Positions 15,616 through 22,054 of a DNA stretch of 43,725 nucleotides are shown here, in pieces. The stretch covers positions 1 through 43,725 of the forward strand of contig URDN01000022.1 of the NCBI GenBank assembly GCA_900546495.1. Reading direction: 5' to 3'. Origin of the DNA: an uncultured Lachnospiraceae bacterium (GTDB lineage Bacteria; Bacillota; Clostridia; Lachnospirales; Lachnospiraceae). Each line of letters starts with the position of its first letter. The stretch's first letter is position 1. Made by a program: the position numbers and the translations under genes. The notes under the pieces were generated by a model. That model made no database searches and had not been told where the DNA came from. It saw only the letters and a list, made by a program, of their open reading frames with translations.

Positions 15616-15653
15616 TAAAGCGGACATTCACAATCCGCTTTCGCTACTTGCTC
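15616..15653 (-). repeat. 38-bp dispersed palindromic repeat, copy 1
   Basis: Begins TAAAGCGGACATTC and ends CGCTACTTGCTC. It matches 20498-20535 at 37 of 38 bases by eye. The inner part AAAGCGGA/TCCGCTTT forms a hairpin. It lies between the kinase-like fragment and the end of the TIR gene. Confidence 0.85.
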
Positions 15654-15662
15654 CGCAACGCA

Positions 15663-16868
15663 TCAATCTATTGTAAAAATAATTCCTTCTACAATTGTAA
15701 CCACCGCAATAATCACCAGAGACCATACAATGCAACCTAGTATCTGCCATCCTTTCTTTTTATTTTTCGCCAAGGGTAACACGTTCTGAATATTTCTCAC
15801 ATTAAACCACAATGCAGATAGAGCAATAATAATAATAACTAAGCCTATCCACGATTCTAACCGATAAAATCTTCTTATGGACACCCGACAAATCATGTCA
15901 AAATAAGCGCAAAAACCGATCATGTACATCACGATCCCTGCAACAACTTTAAAAAATTTCCACTCCACTTCGTTCTCCGCTTCGGAGTGTAATTTGTCAT
16001 ACTCAGCTAAAATCTCTGTAATAGCATCTTCAAAGTTAAACTCATCTTTTTTCCTGTTCAAAAACAGTTCAAAAACCTGATCCGCTAATTCTTCATCTTC
16101 GAACCCAAAATACCTTTTCTGTTCTCCGTTACCGGGATCTTTCACCAACGCGATCAATACCTCTCCAGAATCCAACAGTTCTTCTCCATTTTCATCCACT
16201 GGAACCAAAATCAGATATTGATTGTTCTTATATTCTATCTGATCCAAAATTTCACAACGAACATCTTGACTGCGTGTGCCATCTTCTGATTCCAATTTTA
16301 AAACTGATACTTCCAGATTTTCCAGATTCTCATCCTGCTCCGACGAATCCCCCACAATACCATTCACAATGCCATTCAGATCAAACTTCTCTTTCATCCA
16401 ATCCAGGATCTTGTCTTCCTCCTCACAGCAAGCCTCAATCCCTTTTGCTTCCAGCAGTTTCTGAATAAACGTGTCTTCTGAATTATATTTATACTTATAA
16501 ACTGCCTGCAACCGGCCCAGACGCATTTGCATCGCTGCCGGCAATTGTGTATCCTTCAAATATATTAACGCTCTTGATTTATCCAGATCCATCGCATATT
16601 TGATCTCATCTTTACAATTCGATGAAGTCACACTATTCGGAGAAATCAATGCCAGAAAATATTCACATTGATTAATATGCCCCGCTATATTGTCATCCCA
16701 TTCCGTTCCCGGATCAATTCCTTCATCGTACCATACACGATATCGATTTTGCTGCAGCAGACGGATGACTTTTACCGCCTTATCTCTGTCCTTATGCGAA
16801 TAACTGATAAAAATATATGGCTTGTCCCCCTTATATGGAGCTGCCAAAACTTCTTGTTCCTGCATCAT
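15663..16868 (-). CDS. TIR-domain protein with DUF1292-like middle and C-terminal membrane helices
   Basis: 401-aa protein. Residues about 16-140 form a TIR domain: KPYIFISYSHKD (strand A), RVWYDEGIDPGTEW (BB-loop region), YFLALISPNSVTSS and SNCKDEIKYAM, where Glu88 is at the place of the catalytic Glu of NAD-cleaving TIRs. The middle (about 195-265) contains YLILVPVDENGEE and YFGFEDEELADQVFELF, resembling DUF1292. The C terminus has three hydrophobic helices (about 305-325, 340-357, 375-398). The start at 16868 is supported by GGGAG 8 bases upstream; the ATG at 16904 would overlap the preceding gene. It follows that gene by 16 bp. A defence or stress-signalling role (NAD depletion or signal production coupled to a membrane) is inference; whether it is an enzyme is untested. 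Confidence 0.85.
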   Translation of the reverse strand: MMQEQEVLAAPYKGDKPYIFISYSHKDRDKAVKVIRLLQQNRYRVWYDEGIDPGTEWDDNIAGHINQCEYFLALISPNSVTSSNCKDEIKYAMDLDKSRALIYLKDTQLPAAMQMRLGRLQAVYKYKYNSEDTFIQKLLEAKGIEACCEEEDKILDWMKEKFDLNGIVNGIVGDSSEQDENLENLEVSVLKLESEDGTRSQDVRCEILDQIEYKNNQYLILVPVDENGEELLDSGEVLIALVKDPGNGEQKRYFGFEDEELADQVFELFLNRKKDEFNFEDAITEILAEYDKLHSEAENEVEWKFFKVVAGIVMYMIGFCAYFDMICRVSIRRFYRLESWIGLVIIIIALSALWFNVRNIQNVLPLAKNKKKGWQILGCIVWSLVIIAVVTIVEGIIFTID

Positions 16869-16884
16869 TCGTAACTCTCCCTGA

Positions 16885-18309
16885 TCATAATTTCTTATGA
16901 CCATACATATAACTTATATTCGACAACCTGTGATAACAATTCCGCAATTTTTCCCTGAGTTCCTCGGAGTTTTCGATTTCATCTTCACTGAATGCCCACC
17001 TGTCATGTTCTGCATTCACCAGCACAAGCCTTGGAAGGATCTCACTGTTTTTCTTTGCCAGTTGCAGAAAATACCTGCCCAGTTCCTCATACTCATGAAA
17101 TGCTTCTGCCAGTTCCAGGCAAATCCGGAATAGATGAAAGGATGGCTTCTCCCATTTAAAGGTCTGCCTCTCCTGATTTAGGAATTCATAGCCACTGCGT
17201 TTTTCTAATTTTTCCAGAACCATTGCTTTCATTGCCACTGCTTTCGCCCGGTATTGTAATGCTTCTTTTTCATCTGCATAGCATGCAAGCAGCTCTAAAA
17301 GCTGCTCCAGTAGCCTTAATGTTTCTTCTTCCCGTCCGGAAAACTTCGTATCAAGCACTTCTGCCATCTTAAGCAGCAGTGTCGACTTTTTCACGTAAGA
17401 ATAATTACTTGGACCGACCGTATGATACGCAAAGTCATACATCGCCAGTGCAAATTTTGCATTATCTCTGGATAAATAATAATCTCCGATTGCTTCGTGG
17501 AAATTATAAGTAGATCCCTGCGCCAGAAAACGGATGGCAGTGTGCCTGCACAACAACCGTCCAACTTCCTCACTGACTCGCCGGAACGGATATTCATAAA
17601 ACCACTCCCGATACAACCGAACCATATAATCCTTATCATCGCCATTGTAAGTCACCGGACAATCCGGCACTTTAAAATGATGGGCGCCAAGCTCCATATG
17701 CGCTGTAAAAATTCTAGCAGATATTTCTTCCACATCAAATATAACTTCTGCCAAAAGATTCCCCCGCTCGATCTCGTAGGTATCTTCAAAATCCCGCTGT
17801 GAAATCACATAGATATTATTTTTGTTTGTGACATTGATATAGCCGCCGGCATCCACCCGCATGCTTTCTTCTCCCCATTGCCGCAGCATGATTGGCTCCG
17901 GCAGTCGCAAAAATGTCTGCCTGACACCAATCGGTATATAATATCCCGGATGTTCCTGATCCTGCCGGTATTTCTGCCAGAAAACAGTATCTGAAATGAT
18001 CCATTCATTCTTATTTCCATACTCATCGACAAGAACACTTCCGTCTTTTCTGATCTTGGTTGCGATCCAGTCGTTTTCTCCTGTTTCGGCATCCTGTCCC
18101 ACTTCGGCTTCTTTTTCCATAATGAGATCACCATCGCCGGTAACACTCCATGAAACTACCTTTTCGCCAGGGGTTCCCCGCCTGGCCATAATGCGCGCCC
18201 ATTTTTTCGCAATGATCAGACTGGCGCCATCCTTTGCCAGTTTTTGTACATAGGCTGAAATATTCTCGATTTTCTTATAATGAACCTGTTTTTTCTCTGT
18301 CTGTTCCAT
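16885..18309 (-). CDS. PGDYG-like tandem-motif protein with helical C-terminal region; partner of TIR protein
   Basis: 474 aa, not recognised as a named family. The N-terminal half shows two similar segments, ENDWIATKIRKDGS...EWIISDTVFWQKY (about residues 78-115) and GGYINVTNKNNIYVISQRDF with DTYEI (about 155-182); both resemble the PGDYG pattern (GDWI, then a turn, then D-x-F-x-x-x-Y). The second half (about 225-474) is rich in amphipathic helices, with TPR-like phrases such as HEAIGDYYLSRDNAKFALAMYDFAYH and LRLLEQLLELLACYADEKEALQ. No signal peptide or membrane helix. The TIR-membrane gene follows 16 bp downstream, so the pair is probably an operon; this protein may sense or scaffold. RBS AGGAGAAGCGGG is close to the ATG. 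Function unproven. Confidence 0.75.
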   Translation of the reverse strand: MEQTEKKQVHYKKIENISAYVQKLAKDGASLIIAKKWARIMARRGTPGEKVVSWSVTGDGDLIMEKEAEVGQDAETGENDWIATKIRKDGSVLVDEYGNKNEWIISDTVFWQKYRQDQEHPGYYIPIGVRQTFLRLPEPIMLRQWGEESMRVDAGGYINVTNKNNIYVISQRDFEDTYEIERGNLLAEVIFDVEEISARIFTAHMELGAHHFKVPDCPVTYNGDDKDYMVRLYREWFYEYPFRRVSEEVGRLLCRHTAIRFLAQGSTYNFHEAIGDYYLSRDNAKFALAMYDFAYHTVGPSNYSYVKKSTLLLKMAEVLDTKFSGREEETLRLLEQLLELLACYADEKEALQYRAKAVAMKAMVLEKLEKRSGYEFLNQERQTFKWEKPSFHLFRICLELAEAFHEYEELGRYFLQLAKKNSEILPRLVLVNAEHDRWAFSEDEIENSEELREKLRNCYHRLSNISYMYGHKKL

Positions 18310-18399
18310 CCCGCTTCTCCTGTTCTGAAAAAATTCTTATTACCTTTTTCCAATTATAACTTGTTATACTTATTAAATCATTTCGGAGGATTTTCGGCA

Positions 18400-18579
18400 T
18401 TGACGAAAAAATATGATTCTGAAACCTGTAAACTCATTATTTGAAACCACATTTCTATTGATTTATTATATAACCCGGATTTTAACCGTATGGAATTCCA
18501 GATGGTCAGAGCTGAACTCGAACGATTCTTTTATTATACAAAGATCGAAAAAAATAACCTGGTCTTAAGAGTTCTTTAA
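18400..18579 (+). pseudogene. small ORF with RBS, interrupted by in-frame TGA
   Basis: CGGAGGA ends 9 bases before a TTG at 18400. The frame reads LTKKYDSETCKLII, meets TGA at 18442-18444, and continues open for 44 more codons (NHISIDLLYNPDFNRMEFQ, MVRAELERFFYY, TKIEKNNLVLRVL) to TAA at 18577-18579. The continuing part looks protein-like in composition, with an alternating helical pattern. No family recognised. A Trp-to-stop (TGG to TGA) mutation in a small gene is the simplest reading; chance is possible at this length. Confidence 0.4.
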
Positions 18580-18596
18580 GATTTCAGTGGTATACT
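18563..18596 (+). promoter_or_regulatory. probable promoter of PIG-L gene with 11-bp-spaced direct repeat
   Basis: TTAAG occurs at 18565-18569 and 18576-18580, one helical turn apart (11 bp), inside the larger repeats TCTTAAGA and CTTTAAGA. A -10-like TATACT follows at 18591-18596, so the repeat takes the place of the -35. This layout is typical of OmpR-family response-regulator sites. No regulator gene is nearby. Confidence 0.45.
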
Positions 18597-18692
18597 GAAT
18601 TTATCAAAATAAATCTTAAACAAGATATCCCTGTCTGATCTAAAATATTTATTTTCAGCAAAGGATACTTCTCCGAAAGGAACGAATTTACC

Positions 18693-19457
18693 ATGAAGAA
18701 AAAACTAATTTCTCTGTTGCTTTGCCTTGTACTGTTCGCGGCACTATTTTGTGGAGCACTCTACTGCAGTACAAACTCAAACGAAAAAGCGGTCTGGTAT
18801 TTTTCCAGTAACTGCGAAGGCAAATTGAACAGTCTGTCGCACGTTCCCAAAAATACCCTGACAGGATATGACTCGCTGATGATTGTAGCGCATCCGGATG
18901 ATGAGACGATCTGGGGCGGTTCCCATCTGTTGAACGGAAACTATGTGGTTGTATGTATCACCAACGGCAATAACAAAACCCGCCGCCGTGAATTCGAATC
19001 AGTTATCAAACAGACCGGTTCCATCGGCATTATGCTGACCTATCCGGACAAAACGCTTGGCAAACGCGATAACTGGAACAGCTGCAAGACGGAAATCGAA
19101 AAGGACGTTGCTGCAATCTTAAAAATGAATGACTGGCAGACCATTGTAACACACAATCCGGAAGGCGAATACGGACACATACATCATCAGATGACCAGTG
19201 AACTGACCACAACTGCTGTCTCTGACCGGGAACAGCTTGACCGGCTTTACTATTTTGGAAAATATGTGAAAGCGAAAAATATGGATTCCGGCAAATATAA
19301 AAAATACCTGACCAATGCCATCTCCGGTCAGGAATTAGACCGTAAAATGGCATTGACCACATTATATGGTTCTCAGAAAAAAGTTATGGATCATCTCGGT
19401 CATATGCTGCCTTACGAAAACTGGACTCCAGCATCTCCATCAGCTTCTCAACATTAA
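18693..19457 (+). CDS. secreted/anchored PIG-L family deacetylase
   Basis: LmbE/PIG-L zinc-dependent N-deacetylase. An N-terminal hydrophobic segment (about residues 4-24, LISLLLCLVLFAALFCGAL) is a signal peptide or anchor, placing the enzyme outside the membrane. The metal-binding motif AHPDDE is at residues 66-71 and the second ligand region reads EGEYGHIHHQ. The length (254 aa) is usual. Likely substrate is an N-acetyl sugar on an extracellular glycan or glycolipid; no neighbouring gene narrows this. RBS GAAAGGAAC before the ATG. A symmetric terminator at 19588-19629 closes it and the convergent membrane protein gene. Confidence 0.9.
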   Translation: MKKKLISLLLCLVLFAALFCGALYCSTNSNEKAVWYFSSNCEGKLNSLSHVPKNTLTGYDSLMIVAHPDDETIWGGSHLLNGNYVVVCITNGNNKTRRREFESVIKQTGSIGIMLTYPDKTLGKRDNWNSCKTEIEKDVAAILKMNDWQTIVTHNPEGEYGHIHHQMTSELTTTAVSDREQLDRLYYFGKYVKAKNMDSGKYKKYLTNAISGQELDRKMALTTLYGSQKKVMDHLGHMLPYENWTPASPSASQH

Positions 19458-19587
19458 CCGGTATTTTCCTTTTCATGTCTTTTTCTATCCTTTTTACCGG
19501 TGTTTTATCGATTCACCTGTTACACAAAATATATACAGTTTTTATCATACCATAATTTCTTATTTTAAAAACAGAAAAAGTTAAAAC

Positions 19588-19629
19588 AAAAAACGACAGG
19601 TCAAACTTTCGTAAGACCTGTCGTTTTTT
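19588..19629. terminator. bidirectional terminator
   Basis: A perfect 15-bp stem (AAAAAACGACAGGTC at 19588-19602 and its complement at 19615-19629), loop 12 nt, between two convergent genes. A-run and T-run on either side suit both directions. Confidence 0.92.
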
Positions 19630-19640
19630 ATCGGTTACTT

Positions 19641-20378
19641 TTACTTCTGTTCTGCCTCCAGAAGTTCTGCATCTTCCAGTTCTGTCACTGCTTCTTTTGC
19701 AATTTCCTGCGGACGTTCCGATTCAAGTACCATGCTGTGTTTTACCACCAGAATCCATCCGGTTGCTAACGGCACAAATCCAAGATATGCCGCATGTACC
19801 GCAAAGGCATTGACGGCTACTGCACCATAGCATGCTCCGACAAAAAATGAAAGTACTGTATTGGTATACAAAATACCCTTTTTCTTAAATTCCGGATCTT
19901 TTGTCAGGAAATACTGCGTCCATCCAAGCATTGCCTGCTTAAAGTTGTTACTGGAAAAGATGGTTGAGCTGTTATATCCGTTTGCTGAAGAATACACCCC
20001 CCACTGAAACGCAGAGCAGAAAAAGATTGGATACAATCCAACCAGCACCGGTTTTAACGGCAGTAATGAGGATGCCACTAATCCTGCTGCATCCACCAGA
20101 ATCGCCAGTTTACGCATATTTATGTTCGTATAGTTCGTCAGAATGTACGAAACCACCACTCCGCCACCAAAAAGCGGTAATGCAAGGAATCGCAGCAGCA
20201 CATCGTACCACTCGCCGGATACCAAAGATGCCGCCATCTCCATGATATTTCCGGTCTGCGCAGAACCGAAATTTCCCATATGTAATAAAATCGCATAGGC
20301 TCCAAGGAATCCACCCACAAGGGCAAAATTCCAGTGAATCAAAGCTTCCCAATTGTCTTTTGTTACTTTTTGTTTCAT
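19641..20378 (-). CDS. DUF1275/YoaK family membrane protein
   Basis: 245-aa integral membrane protein with about six hydrophobic segments and a charged C-terminal tail (ELEDAELLEAEQK). The N-terminal part shows the family pattern GGFLGAYAILLHMGNFGSAQTGNIMEMA, with an Ala/Gly-rich first helix followed by the conserved T-G-N motif seen in DUF1275/YoaK proteins. Another phrase, FQWGVYSSANGYNSSTIF, also fits. Transport function is presumed but the substrate is unknown. GAAAGG about 8 bases before the ATG at 20378. Transcribed alone toward the bidirectional terminator. Confidence 0.88.
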   Translation of the reverse strand: MKQKVTKDNWEALIHWNFALVGGFLGAYAILLHMGNFGSAQTGNIMEMAASLVSGEWYDVLLRFLALPLFGGGVVVSYILTNYTNINMRKLAILVDAAGLVASSLLPLKPVLVGLYPIFFCSAFQWGVYSSANGYNSSTIFSSNNFKQAMLGWTQYFLTKDPEFKKKGILYTNTVLSFFVGACYGAVAVNAFAVHAAYLGFVPLATGWILVVKHSMVLESERPQEIAKEAVTELEDAELLEAEQK

Positions 20379-20497
20379 TGTAGTTGCCTTTCTTTTTCAG
20401 AAATTGTAATGTCTTTGATTTTTTCCTTGCCTATCATAGCACTATCTCTTTTATTAAGCAAAAATTTTTTTACATACAAAAACCACCCGGAGTTTGG

Positions 20498-20565
20498 TAA
20501 AGCGGACATTCGCAATCCGCTTTCGCTACTTGCTCATGAACGCAGTCGCTTTGCGACTTGCGTTC
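20498..20565 (-). repeat. 38-bp dispersed repeat, copy 2, with adjoining hairpin
   Basis: 20498-20535 is the second copy of the 38-bp repeat at 15616-15653. Directly beside it, 20538-20565 forms a hairpin (GAACGCAGTCGC with GCGACTTGCGTTC). The element marks the point where homology of the alcohol dehydrogenase fragment ends, so it probably sits at a rearrangement joint. The stretch 20379-20497 shows no gene. Confidence 0.85.
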
Positions 20566-20954
20566 AAACTTTGGATGGTTTCCACACATATTTCAACAAT
20601 TTTAACATTTGCCCCTTCTAAGGCGAATGAGAAACATACATTCAGCAGCATGGCATTTGAAATACCATGCGCCACGTGAAACAGTGCTCCGATCGGACGG
20701 CTCAGTCCATGCACCAGTGTCACACTGGAATTGTTGATACAGATTCCTGCCTCCAGTGCTGCCAGCGCCATCTGATGTCTGGCTTCGCGATTTTTGCCAT
20801 CACGATAAGCAACCGGCAGATATTTCATGATCCGTTTTACCGCAGGTACTGCCAGTGTATCGGTCATATTCATTGCTTTTCTGGAGGTATATGCTTCTAC
20901 TGCATGTGTCAGAGCATCCAGTCCGGTAGCTGCTGTAACTGACTGCAGAGATGA
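20566..20954 (-). pseudogene. iron-containing alcohol dehydrogenase, internal fragment
   Basis: Middle-to-late part of a group III iron-dependent alcohol dehydrogenase. It begins with SLQSVTAATGLDALTHAVEAY and contains ALEAGICINNSSVTLVHGLS and GALFHVAHGISNAMLL, which hold the metal-ligand His residues of the family. The N-terminal NAD-binding half (about 180-190 aa) and the C-terminal end are absent; the C-terminal side runs into the repeat at 20498-20565. It joins an aminotransferase fragment directly at about 20955 in a different frame, so no fusion protein is made. Sulfoacetaldehyde reductases belong to this family, which is relevant because of the neighbour. Confidence 0.85.
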
Positions 20955-21597
20955 CAAAAATCATGTTTTCGTGAGAATAGGTCATAAATTTCTTTGCCTT
21001 TAACATACCGATAATCTTACCCATTGTTCCTTCCGGATCTTTGCCATATGGTACCAGCGGTTCTTTTGTTTTTCTGTCTTTGACAAGTTCGATGGAAGAG
21101 AAAAGTCCGATATAACGCACATCACCGATACACGGATGTTTCTCTTTTAACTCCTCCAGAATCTCACCAAGGACTTTGCCGACTTTATTGACATTGTCTA
21201 AAATGTTTGCTTCTTTGTAGTAGTTGACGCAGGCCACACCTGCCGCACAAGCCAACGGATGTCCACTGTAAGTCAATCCACAGGAAAGCAGATGATCGTC
21301 AAAATATGCTGCAATCTTGCTGCTCACTGCCACACCGCCAAGCTGTACATAACCACAGGTAACACCTTTTGCAAATGTCACGATATCCGGTTTGATATCA
21401 AAGTTTTCAAAGGCAAACATCTTACCTGTTCTGCACCATCCAGCCATAACTTCATCGCAGATCATGACAATGCCAAATTCATCGCAAATTTTACGAACAC
21501 CCGGAAGATATCCCTTTGGTGGAATGATAACACCGTTAGAACCTGTGATCGTTTCCATAACGATAGCAGCCACTCTGTCCGGTCCTTCGTATTGTCA
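20955..21597 (-). pseudogene. class III aminotransferase fragment (taurine aminotransferase-like)
   Basis: Middle part of a PLP-dependent class III aminotransferase. It starts with QYEGPDRVAAIVMETITGSNG, followed by FGIVMICDEVMAGWCRTGK (the Asp binding the PLP nitrogen), PDIVTFAKGVTCGYVQLGG (catalytic Lys in FAKG), and LTYSGHPLACAAG. The wording is close to taurine:pyruvate aminotransferase-type proteins; ordinary omega-amino acid transaminases are possible. About 200 N-terminal residues and about 60 C-terminal residues are missing. It is bounded upstream by the hairpin at 21597-21632 and downstream by the alcohol dehydrogenase fragment. Decayed; no start codon with RBS. Confidence 0.85.
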
Positions 21598-21632
21598 AAA
21601 AGGAGCCAACCCTTCCGGTGTTGGCTCCTTTG
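21597..21632 (-). terminator. terminator of the gyrA end of the origin operon
   Basis: On the minus strand AAAGGAGCCAAC pairs with GTTGGCTCCTTTTT across a 9-nt loop. It lies about 170 bp past the stop of the small gene after gyrA, immediately before the broken aminotransferase. The stretch 21633-21802 shows no gene. Confidence 0.8.
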
Positions 21633-21802
21633 CGCTTCCTTCATCTCTTTTGGTTAACGCCATTTTAGTTTGTTTTATTGGTGGAAACAAGGATTCTAAG
21701 CCTAAGTTTTTCTGTGCTAAAGCACACAGTCAAAGAATACTTTTATCCCTGTCACAAGCCGCACATCACATAGCAAATATATGATGCGTCATCTTTGCAA
21801 AC

Positions 21803-22054
21803 TTACTTTTTCTTCCTGCTTCTTCTCACTCTGAATTTCGGGCATTCTACTACCTGACAGCGAAAACTCTGCTTGCAGTCCTGTCTGCACTCCTGACACA
21901 TTTCGTTGTACTGGATTTCCTGCGCCTCGTTCAGCATAAAATCTGCTTCGCCCATGGGCATACCATAGATCAGTTCTGACAGATCTAACTGTTCATATGT
22001 TTCTGCATTTTCTGTATCCGAAAATACTTCTTCCGGCAGATTATTTTTGCTCAT
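21803..22054 (-). CDS. 83-aa Cys-rich protein coupled to gyrA
   Basis: Small acidic-then-basic protein. The N-terminal half is acidic (EEVFSDTENAETYEQLDLSE) and the C-terminal half holds Cys residues in MCQECRQDCKQSFRCQVVEC, followed by a basic tail (FRVRRSRKKK), suggestive of a small zinc- or cluster-binding module. The ATG at 22054 lies within the end of gyrA; the overlap is 14 bp and no strong RBS is seen, so translation is probably coupled to gyrA. Family not recognised; function unknown. Last gene of the dnaA-gyrA run. Confidence 0.7.
   Translation of the reverse strand: MSKNNLPEEVFSDTENAETYEQLDLSELIYGMPMGEADFMLNEAQEIQYNEMCQECRQDCKQSFRCQVVECPKFRVRRSRKKK

Larger units (their letters stand above)
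18310..18692. other. intergenic stretch with a broken small ORF and a promoter
   Basis: AT-rich spacer between the divergent TIR-partner gene and PIG-L deacetylase gene. It holds the interrupted ORF at 18400-18579 and the direct repeat/-10 region at 18563-18596; nothing else is supported. Confidence 0.5.

Noticed and set aside
18442..18444. TGA as a selenocysteine codon in the small ORF at 18400
   Set aside because: No SECIS-like hairpin was apparent immediately downstream and no selenoprotein family was recognised; simple gene decay explains it better.
20954..21573. A continuous aminotransferase-alcohol dehydrogenase fusion protein
   Set aside because: The two fragments are in different frames and each lacks essential parts; the open frame past the joint is out of frame with the dehydrogenase.
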